A stretch of 64,000 nt of DNA, from NCBI RefSeq assembly GCF_002858765.1, contig NZ_PJRP01000018.1:80213-144212 (forward strand), read 5' to 3'. The position numbers and the translations under genes were made by a program. Below, one piece after another: positions 26,428 through 34,104 of this stretch. The notes beneath the pieces are model-generated. The model saw only the letters and a program-made list of their open reading frames with translations. It was not told where the DNA came from and did not search any database. The stretch comes from Cupriavidus pauculus (lineage in GTDB: Bacteria > Pseudomonadota > Gammaproteobacteria > Burkholderiales > Burkholderiaceae). Position 1 is the stretch's first letter. Each line of letters begins with the position of its first letter.

Positions 26428-27996
26428 ATGTTTCGCAACACTACGATTGGAGCCCGCTTGTGGCTTCTGACGATTGTCACAAACTTGTTGCTGTTGATTG
26501 TCGGTGTCGTTGGTTGGATCGGCATGTCGCGTAGTAACGACGCCACGCGCCAGATCTACCAGCAGCAATTGTCGGCCGCCACCCATCTGGCCGAAGCCCG
26601 CTCGAATCAGTTGCTGGTGCGTGTGCTGCTGGACCAGGCCGCCTTTGCCACCGAAGCCGCCGATGCCAGGGCCCGCGCTGCCACGGCGCAGGACTTCGCG
26701 CGACAGTCCGACGCCGCATGGCAGTCGTATCTGGCCATTCCGCGAACCGACGAACAGACGCGCGCCACCGAGGATGTGTCCGAAAAACGCCGCGCGCTGT
26801 TCCAGGACGGCGTGACGCCGATGATCGCGGCCCTCAACGCGGGCAATCGCGACGCGATGATGAAGGCGGTCATGGAGACCATTCCTAAACTCGATATCCA
26901 GTTCACCGCCGTCAATACGGAACTGGGGCGCCTGCAGGTGGAAAGCGCCAAGGCCGTCTACGAAAATTCGCAACATCGCTACGACCGGCTGCTGACCATT
27001 TCCATCGCCGTGCTGGTGCTTGGCCTGGTGTTCAGCACCGTGGTGGCCTGGCGCCTGCGTGCGTCGATCGTCAATCCGCTCGACTACGCCATTGCCCGCT
27101 TCGCGCGCATGGCCGACGGCGACCTGAGCATGTCGGCGATGCGCGATGGCGATGCAGTGGCCGACGAGCACGCAAGGAGCGAAACCAGCCGCATGCTCGG
27201 CATGCTGGGCCGCATGCAGGGGCGCCTGGCAGGGATGGTGGGCGAGGTGCGCAGCGGCGCCGACTCGATCGCGGCGGCCAGCCAGCAGATTGCCAGCGGC
27301 AACGCCGACCTGTCGCAGCGTACCGAGCAGCAGGCCGCCTCGCTTGAGGAGACCGCTTCGAGCATGGAGGAACTGACCAGCACCGTGCGCCATAACGCGG
27401 ATAGCGCCCGCGAAGCCAGCACGCTGGCCGTGGACGCGCGCCGGCTGGCCGAAACCGGCAGCGAGGCCGTGTCGCGCGTGCAAAGCACGATGCAGCAGAT
27501 CGACACCGGCGCCAACAAGGTGGTGGACATCATCGGGGTGATCGAGAAGATCGCCTTCCAGACCAATATCCTGGCGCTGAATGCGGCCGTGGAAGCCGCG
27601 CGGGCCGGCGAGCACGGGCGCGGCTTCGCGGTGGTGGCCGGCGATGTGCGCGATTTGTCGCAGCGCTGCGCGGCGGCGTCGAAGGAAATTCGCGGGCTGA
27701 TCGGCGCCTCGGTGGCGAATGTGCGCGAAGGCACGTCGCTGGTGGACGATGCGGAGCGTGCCATGCAGGACATCGTCAACGCGGTGCGCCGCGTGAGCGA
27801 TATCGTCGGCGGTATCAGCGCGGCGTCAGACGAGCAGTCGCGCGGCATCGAGCAGGTGAACGTGGCGGTCTCGCATATGGACGGCATGACGCAGCAGAAC
27901 GCGGCGCTGGTGGAGGAAGCCGCCGCCGCAGCCGGGTCGCTCGAAGACCAGGCGCAGCGCCTGACGGGCCTGGTGTCGGCCTTCCGGCTGGCGTGA
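26428..27996 (+). CDS. Methyl-accepting chemotaxis protein
   Basis: Chemoreceptor of 522 residues. Order: membrane helix (about 10-33), four-helix-bundle sensor domain in the periplasm (35-190), second helix (about 191-213), HAMP domain (VVAWRLRASIVNPLDYAIARFARMADGDLS), then a long signalling coiled coil with the hairpin tip EKIAFQTNILALNAAVEAARAGEHGRGFAVVAGDVRDLSQR. A QEE-rich methylation region is present (TEQQAASLEETASSMEELT). There is no C-terminal pentapeptide for CheR. ATG 26428 fits the family; an in-frame ATG at 26386 would add 14 polar residues. Ligand unknown. Confidence 0.93.
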   Translation: MFRNTTIGARLWLLTIVTNLLLLIVGVVGWIGMSRSNDATRQIYQQQLSAATHLAEARSNQLLVRVLLDQAAFATEAADARARAATAQDFARQSDAAWQSYLAIPRTDEQTRATEDVSEKRRALFQDGVTPMIAALNAGNRDAMMKAVMETIPKLDIQFTAVNTELGRLQVESAKAVYENSQHRYDRLLTISIAVLVLGLVFSTVVAWRLRASIVNPLDYAIARFARMADGDLSMSAMRDGDAVADEHARSETSRMLGMLGRMQGRLAGMVGEVRSGADSIAAASQQIASGNADLSQRTEQQAASLEETASSMEELTSTVRHNADSAREASTLAVDARRLAETGSEAVSRVQSTMQQIDTGANKVVDIIGVIEKIAFQTNILALNAAVEAARAGEHGRGFAVVAGDVRDLSQRCAAASKEIRGLIGASVANVREGTSLVDDAERAMQDIVNAVRRVSDIVGGISAASDEQSRGIEQVNVAVSHMDGMTQQNAALVEEAAAAAGSLEDQAQRLTGLVSAFRLA

Positions 27997-28112
27997 TCGC
28001 CGCGGTTGGCGATTTGTTCGACAGAAGATGAGCCGATTCTGAAACGGCGTCGTCATCGAATCCGGGCAAGGTAGGTGGCGTAAAATTGCCGCCTACTGGA
28101 ACGGAGACAGAA

Positions 28113-29192
28113 ATGACGGAGTTTGTATCGACGGCGGTGCAGGGCGGTGTGGCCTATCTGACGCTGACCCGCCCGCAGGCCCTGAACGCCCTGTCGCTCG
28201 AGATGATTCGCGCGATGACGCAGGCGCTGCAGCAGTGGGAAGCCGATCCTGCCGTGCAGGCCGTGGTGGTCGCCGGTGCGGGCGGCAAGGCGTTCTGCGC
28301 GGGGGGCGACATCCGCTGGTTCCACCAGGCGTACCACGCCAACGATCCGCTGCTCGACCAGTTCTTTGTCGAGGAGTACGCGCTGAACCATCTGATCCAC
28401 CGCTACAGCAAGCCCTACATCGCCCTGATGGACGGCGTGGTGATGGGCGGCGGCATGGGCATCTCGCAAGGTGCGCGGCTGCGCATCGTTACCGACCGTA
28501 CCAAGATGGCGATGCCGGAGACGAACATCGGCCTGTTTCCCGATGTGGGCGGCGGCTGGTTCCTGGCGCGCACGCCGGGCCATATCGGCGAGTACCTGGG
28601 GCTGACCGGCGTGGTGATTCACGCCGCCGACGCGCTGTACGCACAGCTGGCAGATACCTACCTGCCATCGAATGCCATGGCGGAGCTGGCGGCATCGCTG
28701 CAGGCGCGTGCGTTTGACAGCGGAGACGCGGTGCTGGCCCACATCGCCACGTTCACGGACCAGCACACGGCAGGTTGCGTGCCGCAGGCCAGCCATCTGG
28801 CGCAGCATGCCGGCACGATCGACGCGCTGTTTGCCAAGGCGACGGCGCAGGAGATTCTCGACACCGTCAGCGACACGGCCGGCGACTGGGCGGCGCAAAC
28901 CGCCGCCACGCTGCGCAGCCGGTCACCGCTGATGCTTTGCGTCACGCTGGAGCAGATTCGCCGGGCACGCACGATGTCGCTGGAGGACGAACTGCGCATG
29001 GAACTCGACATGATGTACGACGTGTTCCGTCACGGTGATGGCATCGAGGGCATCCGCGCACTGTTCGTCGACAAGGACCACCAGCCGAAATGGAATCCGG
29101 GCCGCCTTGACGAAGTGACGCCAGGCCGTGTGCGCGCGTTCTTCGACAGCAAGTGGCGGCGCGAGGCACATCCGCTGGCCGCGATGGGCTAG
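28113..29192 (+). CDS. Enoyl-CoA hydratase/isomerase family protein, 3-hydroxyisobutyryl-CoA hydrolase-like
   Basis: A 359-residue crotonase-fold protein. The length, the block ALMDGVVMGGGMGISQGARLRIVTDRTKMAMPETNIGLFPDVGGGWFLARTPG and the C-terminal ~100-residue extension match the ECH_2 subfamily (3-hydroxyisobutyryl-CoA hydrolase, valine breakdown) rather than ordinary hydratases. The Glu in MPETNIG and Asp in FPDVGGG are the family's catalytic positions. GGAGA lies ten bases before ATG 28113. It is not next to other valine genes, so the substrate is inferred only from family. Confidence 0.88.
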   Translation: MTEFVSTAVQGGVAYLTLTRPQALNALSLEMIRAMTQALQQWEADPAVQAVVVAGAGGKAFCAGGDIRWFHQAYHANDPLLDQFFVEEYALNHLIHRYSKPYIALMDGVVMGGGMGISQGARLRIVTDRTKMAMPETNIGLFPDVGGGWFLARTPGHIGEYLGLTGVVIHAADALYAQLADTYLPSNAMAELAASLQARAFDSGDAVLAHIATFTDQHTAGCVPQASHLAQHAGTIDALFAKATAQEILDTVSDTAGDWAAQTAATLRSRSPLMLCVTLEQIRRARTMSLEDELRMELDMMYDVFRHGDGIEGIRALFVDKDHQPKWNPGRLDEVTPGRVRAFFDSKWRREAHPLAAMG

Positions 29193-29344
29193 TCGTTCCG
29201 CCAAAAATCGCCGTTCTCAACGGGGGTGCGAGTGGCGGGCAGCCGTCATGCAAGTCGAGTAGAGTGTCGGCAGGGCTGGCGCCGTAGCAGGGGCCGGCCT
29301 TCGCTTCATTCCGCGAACATGTGTGAACAGTGAAAGGAACCGTA

Positions 29345-29905
29345 ATGAGCAATCCTCGTGATGTCGCCGTACTGGTGGGAAGCCTGCGCAAGGAATCCCT
29401 GAACCTGAAGCTGGCCAAGGCGCTGGCTGCGCTGGCGCCGCCGAATCTCAAGCTTGATATTGTCGAGATCGGCCAGCTGTCTCACTACAACCAGGACGAC
29501 GACGCCAATCCACCGTCGGAGTGGGTGGCCTTCCGCGATCGTATCCGCCGGGCAGACGCGGTGCTGTTCGTCACCCCCGAATACAACCGCTCGGTGCCGG
29601 GCGTGCTGAAAAACGCCATCGACGTGGGCTCGCGTCCGTACGGTGAAAGTGCGTGGGATGGCAAGCCGGGCGGCGTGATCAGCGCGTCGCCGGGCAATAT
29701 CGGCGGGTTTGGCGCCAACCATCATCTGCGCCAGTCGCTGGTGTTCCTGAATATCCCGGTGCTGCAACAGCCGGAGGCCTATATCAGCGGGGTGGACAAG
29801 CTGTTCGACGAGCAGGGCGGCATCGCCAACGAGTCGACGCGGGGCTTCCTGAGCAAGTACCTGACGACCTTCGCTAGCTGGATCGACCGCAACGCCGCCC
29901 GCTGA
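29345..29905 (+). CDS. NADPH-dependent FMN reductase family protein
   Basis: A 186-residue flavodoxin-fold reductase. FMN phosphate loop GSLRKESLNLKLAKAL at about 11-26 and the PEYNRSVPGVLKNAIDVGSRP block at about 75-95 are those of the NAD(P)H-dependent FMN reductase/chromate-quinone reductase group. ATG 29345 was chosen because it gives the usual spacing to the first strand. Likely role: two-electron reduction of quinones or other acceptors to limit oxidative stress. Single gene with its own upstream gap. Confidence 0.9.
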   Translation: MSNPRDVAVLVGSLRKESLNLKLAKALAALAPPNLKLDIVEIGQLSHYNQDDDANPPSEWVAFRDRIRRADAVLFVTPEYNRSVPGVLKNAIDVGSRPYGESAWDGKPGGVISASPGNIGGFGANHHLRQSLVFLNIPVLQQPEAYISGVDKLFDEQGGIANESTRGFLSKYLTTFASWIDRNAAR

Positions 29906-30036
29906 CAGCGGCAGGCCAGTTCAAGCGTCGGTAAGCCCCGTCCTACAAGGCGAAGCGGGCACGACCCGACACCGGCGCCGATCCCTCCTTTCTATAGTGA
30001 ACCCATGTTCGTACACATAGACAAGGAGGAAACATC

Positions 30037-30111
30037 ATGCCGTATATTCTCGCTTGGCTGCTCGGCGTACCGGCCTTCGTTCTGATCCTGATCTGGCTGT
30101 TCATGCACTGA
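30037..30111 (+). CDS. 24-residue membrane peptide, unknown
   Basis: Sequence MPYILAWLLGVPAFVLILIW then LFMH: essentially a single membrane helix. The ribosome site is near perfect (AAGGAGGAAA ending six bases before ATG), a TATAGT -10-like hexamer lies at 29993-29998, and an intrinsic terminator follows 22 bases after the stop, so it looks like a complete single-gene unit. It is too short for most gene finders. I recall similar short peptides in related betaproteobacteria but have no function for it. Confidence 0.7.
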   Translation: MPYILAWLLGVPAFVLILIWLFMH

Positions 30112-30133
30112 GTGCGTGCTGCCTAACTTGATA

Positions 30134-30157
30134 AACGGCGCCCTCGGGCGCCGTTTT
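30134..30157 (+). terminator. Terminator after the 24-residue membrane peptide
   Basis: AACGGCGCC / GGCGCCGTT stem with loop CTCG and four T residues. Confidence 0.82.
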
Positions 30158-30306
30158 CGCTGGCCATCCGCTCCGCGTTGGCGGACGTGCCATATCCGCT
30201 ATCCTGTCCGGGGCCTGCTCAAGGTCGCCATCTCGCGTATACTTGCGGGTCTTCCTCAGTCCGCGGTTCTCAAAACCGTACCGGACGCTCCCTCGACGCC
30301 ATACCC

Positions 30307-31311
30307 ATGACTGCAAATCCGCGCCGCATCTCGGTTGCCCCGATGATGGACTGGACCGATCGCCACTGCCGCACGTTTCACCGCTCGCTGAGCCAGCACA
30401 CCTGGCTTTACACCGAGATGGTGACGACGGGCGCGCTGCTGCATGGTGACGTGGCACGGCACTTGGACTTCGACGCTGCCGAGCAGCCTGTGGCGCTGCA
30501 ACTGGGCGGTAGCGAGCCGGCCGACCTTGCGCAGGCAGCAAAGCTGGGCGAGCAATGGGGCTACAAGGAAATCAATCTGAACTGCGGCTGCCCGTCGGAG
30601 CGCGTGCAGCGCGGTGCGTTCGGTGCGTGCCTGATGGCCGAGCCCCAGCTGGTTGCGGACTGCGTCAAGGCGATGCGGGATGTGGTGTCGGTGCCGGTGA
30701 CCGTCAAGCATCGGATTGGCATCGATACGATCGAACACTATGATTTTGTGCGCGATTTTGTCGGGGTCATCGCCGAGGCCGGATGCGAGACATTTATTGT
30801 CCACGCCCGTAATGCCATTCTGAAAGGCCTGAGCCCGAAGGAAAATCGCGAAATCCCGCCGTTGCGTTATGAAGTCGCCTATCAATTGAAGAAGGAATTT
30901 CCGCAGCTCGAAATCCTTATTAATGGTGGCATTGTTTCGTACGGCGAAATGGAAGAGCATTTGCGGCACGTGGATGGGGTAATGATTGGCCGCCAGGCTT
31001 ACCACGATCCGTATATCCTGGCCGAAATGGACAGCCGTTTCTATGGCGCCGAAACACCGGTTCCGTCGCGCGAGGATGCCGAACTGTCGATGCAGGCCTA
31101 TATCGGGCAACTGGTGGAGCAAGGCGGCTACATGGGGGCTACCACCCGCCATATGCTAGGTCTGCATCGCGGCGTGTATGGTGGACGCGGCTGGCGTCGG
31201 GTGCTGTCAGACGCACGCCGCATGCACGCAGTGCGTACCCGGGCAGAGGTGGATGCGCTTTTTGAAGAGGCGCGTTCGCACCTGCGCCCGGACCTGCTCG
31301 AGGCGGCGTGA
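30307..31311 (+). CDS. dusA: tRNA-dihydrouridine synthase DusA
   Basis: Flavin enzyme of 334 residues that reduces uridines 20/20a in the tRNA D loop. Opening RRISVAPMMDWTDRHCRTFHR, catalytic Cys in INLNCGCPSERVQRGAFGACLM (about residue 95), VKHRIGID and FIVHARNAILKGLSPKENREIPPL, which marks DusA rather than DusB or DusC. The start ATG 30307 was chosen over a longer frame from 30178, whose extra 43 residues are not family-like. An orphan terminator occurs 230 bases downstream. Confidence 0.95.
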   Translation: MTANPRRISVAPMMDWTDRHCRTFHRSLSQHTWLYTEMVTTGALLHGDVARHLDFDAAEQPVALQLGGSEPADLAQAAKLGEQWGYKEINLNCGCPSERVQRGAFGACLMAEPQLVADCVKAMRDVVSVPVTVKHRIGIDTIEHYDFVRDFVGVIAEAGCETFIVHARNAILKGLSPKENREIPPLRYEVAYQLKKEFPQLEILINGGIVSYGEMEEHLRHVDGVMIGRQAYHDPYILAEMDSRFYGAETPVPSREDAELSMQAYIGQLVEQGGYMGATTRHMLGLHRGVYGGRGWRRVLSDARRMHAVRTRAEVDALFEEARSHLRPDLLEAA

Positions 31312-31492
31312 TGGCTCCTCTGCGTGACAATCGCACCCGAGTCGGGCTCGAATAAAAGCTCTAATTCCGAACGATCGTTCTATGCAGGATGCCGCAAATG
31401 TATGCCCCGACGGCGTTTGCGGGCATTCGGGTGACTGGAAACCCGCATGGGCAAAGGGATTCCCCTAATTCGCCAGTGCTGGGGCATGTTCT

Positions 31493-31564
31493 TACACTGT
31501 GCCTGCCCTCGAATACAGGGCTTTCTTCAACTGATTTTTGAGCCCGCCGTGTGCGGGCTTTTTT
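31493..31564 (+). ncRNA. Candidate small RNA or dusA 3' terminator module
   Basis: The terminator AGCCCGC-CGTGT-GCGGGCT followed by six T residues (31541-31564) is preceded by a -10-like TACACT at 31493-31498, followed by TGTGCCTGC and an internal CCCT...AGGG pairing. A promoter here would give an RNA of about 60 bases. The -35 region is weak. It may alternatively be the late terminator of dusA. Confidence 0.4.
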
Positions 31565-31632
31565 CTGCCCCGTCTCGTTGGTGCCACAGCAACCGTGGGT
31601 TTGCCCGGATGGTGCACGGTGCGTTCGGGGAC

Positions 31633-31703
31633 TACATTGAATGTGCCTTCAGGGCATTGAGATCGCTAATTTAAGAGTCCGCTTGCGAGCGGGCTCTTTT
31701 TTT
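31633..31703 (+). ncRNA. Second candidate small RNA, similar layout
   Basis: TACATT at 31633-31638, then ATGTGCCTTC and AGGGC, then terminator AGAGTCCGCT-TGCG-AGCGGGCTCT with seven T residues (31674-31703). The order TACAyT, TGTGCC, CAGGGC, GC-rich terminator repeats that of the module 140 bases upstream, hinting at a duplicated RNA gene. No reading frame explains it. -35 element not convincing. Confidence 0.4.
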
Positions 31704-31759
31704 ATGCGCGTCTGACTTTCACACTTCTCCGGCACCGGCCGGAGTCGTTGAGATCCCAG

Positions 31760-31901
31760 AAAAAAAAGCAGGCGATGCTCGTCGGGAGTGATCGCCTGTC
31801 GGGAATGTCGAGGGGGTCAATGTCCCTCAGGGAAGAGTATCCAACAGCATTATTTACGGTAGAACCCTGCCGTGGTGGGGCAAGGACTCCGCTTTTTGGC
31901 G
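31760..31901 (-). ncRNA. Candidate minus-strand small RNA
   Basis: On the minus strand, TTAACA (31931-31936) and TATCGG (31908-31913) are 17 bases apart, and about 105 bases further on lies a terminator: arms CAGGCGAT and ATCGCCTG (31769-31798) followed by G and eight T. The RNA would be about 140 bases. No minus-strand protein gene lies upstream that could own this terminator. Confidence 0.42.
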
Positions 31902-32137
31902 GATAGGCCGATACCTGAAATTGTGGCTATTGTTAAGACATGCTCGTGTCGAGCGGCGGGTAGGTCATGTTACGATGCGCCTCAAAATAGAACGCCGCGA
32001 CAGTCGGCGTGGGACGCGCGGGCCGCACCCAGACAGGTGCGGCGCAAGTGGGGGAAAGTAGGTGGGCTGGCCGGTTCGATTGGCGCGACGGGGATTGACG
32101 TGACCAAGGAAGCGGAAGCAAGCCCAGAGGAAATGAA

Positions 32138-32398
32138 ATGGAAGCGGAAGAACCATTCGGTGAAGTCTTCGAGGACTACCGGGTGATCTGGGTAGCCGAG
32201 CAACTGCAGGACGGCAAATGGACTGCACGCTATTGCTGGCATCCAGGCACATCCATCGACGCCGGCAAGGCATTGCAGCGCGATGTCCTGAACGGCAAGT
32301 CAAAGCGCTTGCTTGGACTTTTTCCTAGCGAGGCGGATACCATCGCCGCGATCAAGGAAGCGGTGCTGCTGGAAGCAAAGTGGGTCGGTCCGCGATGA
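32138..32398 (+). CDS. Hypothetical protein, 86 residues
   Basis: Soluble protein beginning MEAEEPFGEVFEDYRVIWVAE. It has no membrane segment; a mix of aromatic residues (YCWHPG) and a lysine-rich middle (NGKSKRLLGLFPSEADTIAAIKEAVL) suggests a small alpha/beta fold. GAGG lies eight bases before the ATG. I do not recognise a family. It stands alone upstream of tRNA-His. Confidence 0.6.
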   Translation: MEAEEPFGEVFEDYRVIWVAEQLQDGKWTARYCWHPGTSIDAGKALQRDVLNGKSKRLLGLFPSEADTIAAIKEAVLLEAKWVGPR

Positions 32399-32441
32399 AG
32401 TCGCGCTGCAGCCCAACCCCGAAATTTTTTGTGCGGGATAC

Positions 32442-32470
32442 TAGCCATCGCCCGAGAATCCTTGTATAGT
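32442..32470 (+). promoter_or_regulatory. Promoter of tRNA-His
   Basis: TAGCCA (32442-32447), 17-base spacer, TATAGT (32465-32470). The start site would fall about 38 bases before the mature tRNA end. Confidence 0.6.
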
Positions 32471-32514
32471 CTTGTTCTTCGCTGATCGACGAACGGTCAG
32501 CGAGAAATCTCTAC

Positions 32515-32591
32515 GGTGGCTGTAGCTCAGTTGGTAGAGTCCAGGATTGTGATTCCTGTTGTCGCGGGTTCGAGTCCCGTCAGCCACCCCA
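32515..32591 (+). tRNA. tRNA-His (GTG anticodon)
   Basis: Full cloverleaf: acceptor GTGGCTG/CAGCCAC, extra G at -1 facing C73 as required for tRNA-His, U8-A9, D arm with GTTGGTAGAG, anticodon loop ATTGTGATT with GTG, T arm GCGGGTTCGAGTCCCGT, and encoded CCA. A strong terminator follows. Confidence 0.97.
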
Positions 32592-32602
32592 GAATTCTCA
32601 AG

Positions 32603-32633
32603 AAACAGCCGCTTACCTAAGCGGCTGTTTTGC
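32603..32633 (+). terminator. Terminator after tRNA-His
   Basis: A perfect twelve-base stem AAACAGCCGCTT / AAGCGGCTGTTT with loop ACCT and a T run. Confidence 0.9.
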
Positions 32634-32878
32634 TTTCTGCATACCCATTTCCCTCTTTGTTCTTGCAGCATTCCCCACCGCAGGAATACGGGGATGATCG
32701 CATGCGGGTCCGCATGCTCCAGTGCATTGCGATGATTCTTCGGGCCGATTCCCGAACGGGGATATCTTCTCTCTAAACCCATCCTTTCCGATGATGCGAA
32801 TGGCTCTCGCTTTTTCTATCATCCAAAGAAGCGGCCGTAACCACAAGGTCGCACTGACTCGGCATCGGAAGGGTGGGT

Positions 32879-33250
32879 ATGAGGCTGCGCACGATTCTCA
32901 GTGCATCGCTCGGGGCGTTTCTCCCGATGGGTTGCAGCAACGGGGGTGGGGCTGGACGAGACGGGGCAAGTCCCGCCTCACCGGCGGCATCGAGGGCGCC
33001 GGAGGTGGTCGGTTACACCACATCTGACCTCGACGCGGCATATCTTGCCATTCTCGTCACGATGTGGCTCCTGACGGCCAGTGGCGTCCCACGTTTGTGG
33101 CGCGACATCCGCAGCAGCGACGAAGTGCGCCACGCATCAAGGCTGCAGCACGGCGTCATGGTTGCGATCGCGTATGCCATCGTTTGCGGCTTCTTTCACA
33201 CGACGATCACCGCCGTATATCACGTGATCTTGTGGCACATCGGAGACTAA
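32879..33250 (+). CDS. Hypothetical lipoprotein with membrane segments, 123 residues
   Basis: Starts MRLRTILSASLGAFLPMGC, which reads as a lipoprotein-like signal with a possible lipidated Cys19, then a Gly/Ala/Ser-rich linker, and two membrane helices (about LDAAYLAILVTMWLLTASG and GVMVAIAYAIVCGFFHTTITAVYHVIL). ATG 32879 follows GGAAGG; a GTG six bases earlier is in frame. No family recognised. A lipobox on a two-helix protein is unusual; the signal may simply be a third helix. Confidence 0.55.
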   Translation: MRLRTILSASLGAFLPMGCSNGGGAGRDGASPASPAASRAPEVVGYTTSDLDAAYLAILVTMWLLTASGVPRLWRDIRSSDEVRHASRLQHGVMVAIAYAIVCGFFHTTITAVYHVILWHIGD

Positions 33251-33278
33251 CCGTAGCGCCACCACGACTTACCCTCCC

Positions 33279-33524
33279 ATGGTCCAGCGCTTTTTCGATC
33301 TCCCCCAGTCAGAGCAGGACGATGTCGCGGCCGCGTGTGCGAAACACGGGTTCGTGCCAGAGGATTTCGAATTCGCGATGGATGGCGCGCGCCGGATCAT
33401 TGCCGTCGAGCGCGTCGTCGGTGGTCAGTTCCAAAAATACAAGACAACCAATGGCCTGGGTTGGACCGCTGCCTTCGAGGCGGACCTCGATGCCGACTGG
33501 TTCGGTGCACCGCTCGCCGACTGA
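33279..33524 (+). CDS. Hypothetical protein, 81 residues
   Basis: Soluble protein MVQRFFDLPQSEQDDVAAAC with a short helix, then a beta-rich part (RRIIAVERVVGGQFQKYKTTNGLGWTAAFEADL). It begins 28 bases after the preceding lipoprotein-like gene, so the two may be co-transcribed. No family recognised. Confidence 0.55.
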   Translation: MVQRFFDLPQSEQDDVAAACAKHGFVPEDFEFAMDGARRIIAVERVVGGQFQKYKTTNGLGWTAAFEADLDADWFGAPLAD

Positions 33525-33552
33525 AAGATCAGGCGACGCCTGGTTGATCGAC

Positions 33553-33592
33553 GAAAAAAAACCGGACCTTGGCGGGGTCGACAAGGTCCGGT
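33553..33592 (-). terminator. Minus-strand terminator downstream of the small gene at 33778
   Basis: Stem ACCGGACCTTG / CAAGGTCCGGT (11 base pairs, ten-base loop) with eight A residues on its left, which read as a T run on the minus strand. It fits the end of a minus-strand transcript coming from the lexA side. Confidence 0.8.
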
Positions 33593-33641
33593 CATGCGCA
33601 TGACGCGAATACGCCAGTGATTCAGTGCGCGTCAGTGAGTT

Positions 33642-33679
33642 TAATCAGGCTTCAGTCAGTTTTAAATGAAGCCTTAATT
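33642..33679. repeat. Inverted repeat in the 3' region
   Basis: AGGCTTCA (33647-33654) and TGAAGCCT (33667-33674) are perfect arms, flanked by TTAAT and TTAATTA that extend the symmetry imperfectly. No T tract on either side. Confidence 0.5.
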
Positions 33680-33777
33680 ACACGTTGTGGGTGCACAACT
33701 GCACTTTTTTGCAACGCCGGGACTCCCGGTGGCTGTGAAGCACGTTCGCGTCAGGCAGTGAGGACGGTGTCGCGGAT

Positions 33778-33951
33778 TCAGTCGAGCAGTTTCGTGCTCG
33801 GCTCTTCGAGTTCGAGCATGCGGCAGATGGCCGCCATGTTGCCAACCATCGTGCGGCGTTGCGCGCCCTGGTAGACGCGGACGCCCTTGATTTGCCGAAA
33901 CGGGACCGGCTTGACTGGGCGGCGGGAAGCGATGGGGTTCGATTGCAGCAT
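33778..33951 (-). CDS. Small basic protein downstream of lexA, unknown
   Basis: A 57-residue frame, MLQSNPIASRRPVKPVPFRQ then IKGVRVYQGAQRRTMVGNMA and AICRMLELEEPSTKLLD. GAGG lies about nine bases before the ATG. The N-terminal half is basic and proline-bearing, the C-terminal half a likely helix. It is on the lexA strand, 154 bases beyond the lexA stop, with an intrinsic terminator at 33553. Not recognised. Possibly co-regulated with lexA, but no separate SOS box is seen. Confidence 0.5.
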   Translation of the reverse strand: MLQSNPIASRRPVKPVPFRQIKGVRVYQGAQRRTMVGNMAAICRMLELEEPSTKLLD

Positions 33952-34104
33952 GGCAACACCTCGTTATTTGCGACAGCAGTGGTCCGCGCCCGTCGTCCAG
34001 CAAGGACGGGGCGGCATGGGCAAAGCAAAGCGGGTGACCAGGGCAGACGGCCGTGCTGCCTAAGTCTCAGGAGTCGAGGGCGCAATCAGGCGCCCCCGAT
34101 CACG

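Larger units (their letters stand above)
31312..32137. other. 826-base non-coding region with several orphan terminators
   Basis: No convincing protein frame. It holds two plus-strand intrinsic terminators (31541 and 31674) and one minus-strand terminator (31760), none directly after a gene except perhaps the first. Each is preceded by a possible promoter. This is the pattern expected of small RNA genes. See separate entries. Confidence 0.6.

Noticed and set aside
31447..31674. A 75-codon plus-strand frame after dusA
   Set aside because: It reads straight through an intrinsic terminator hairpin and has no ribosome site or plausible fold.
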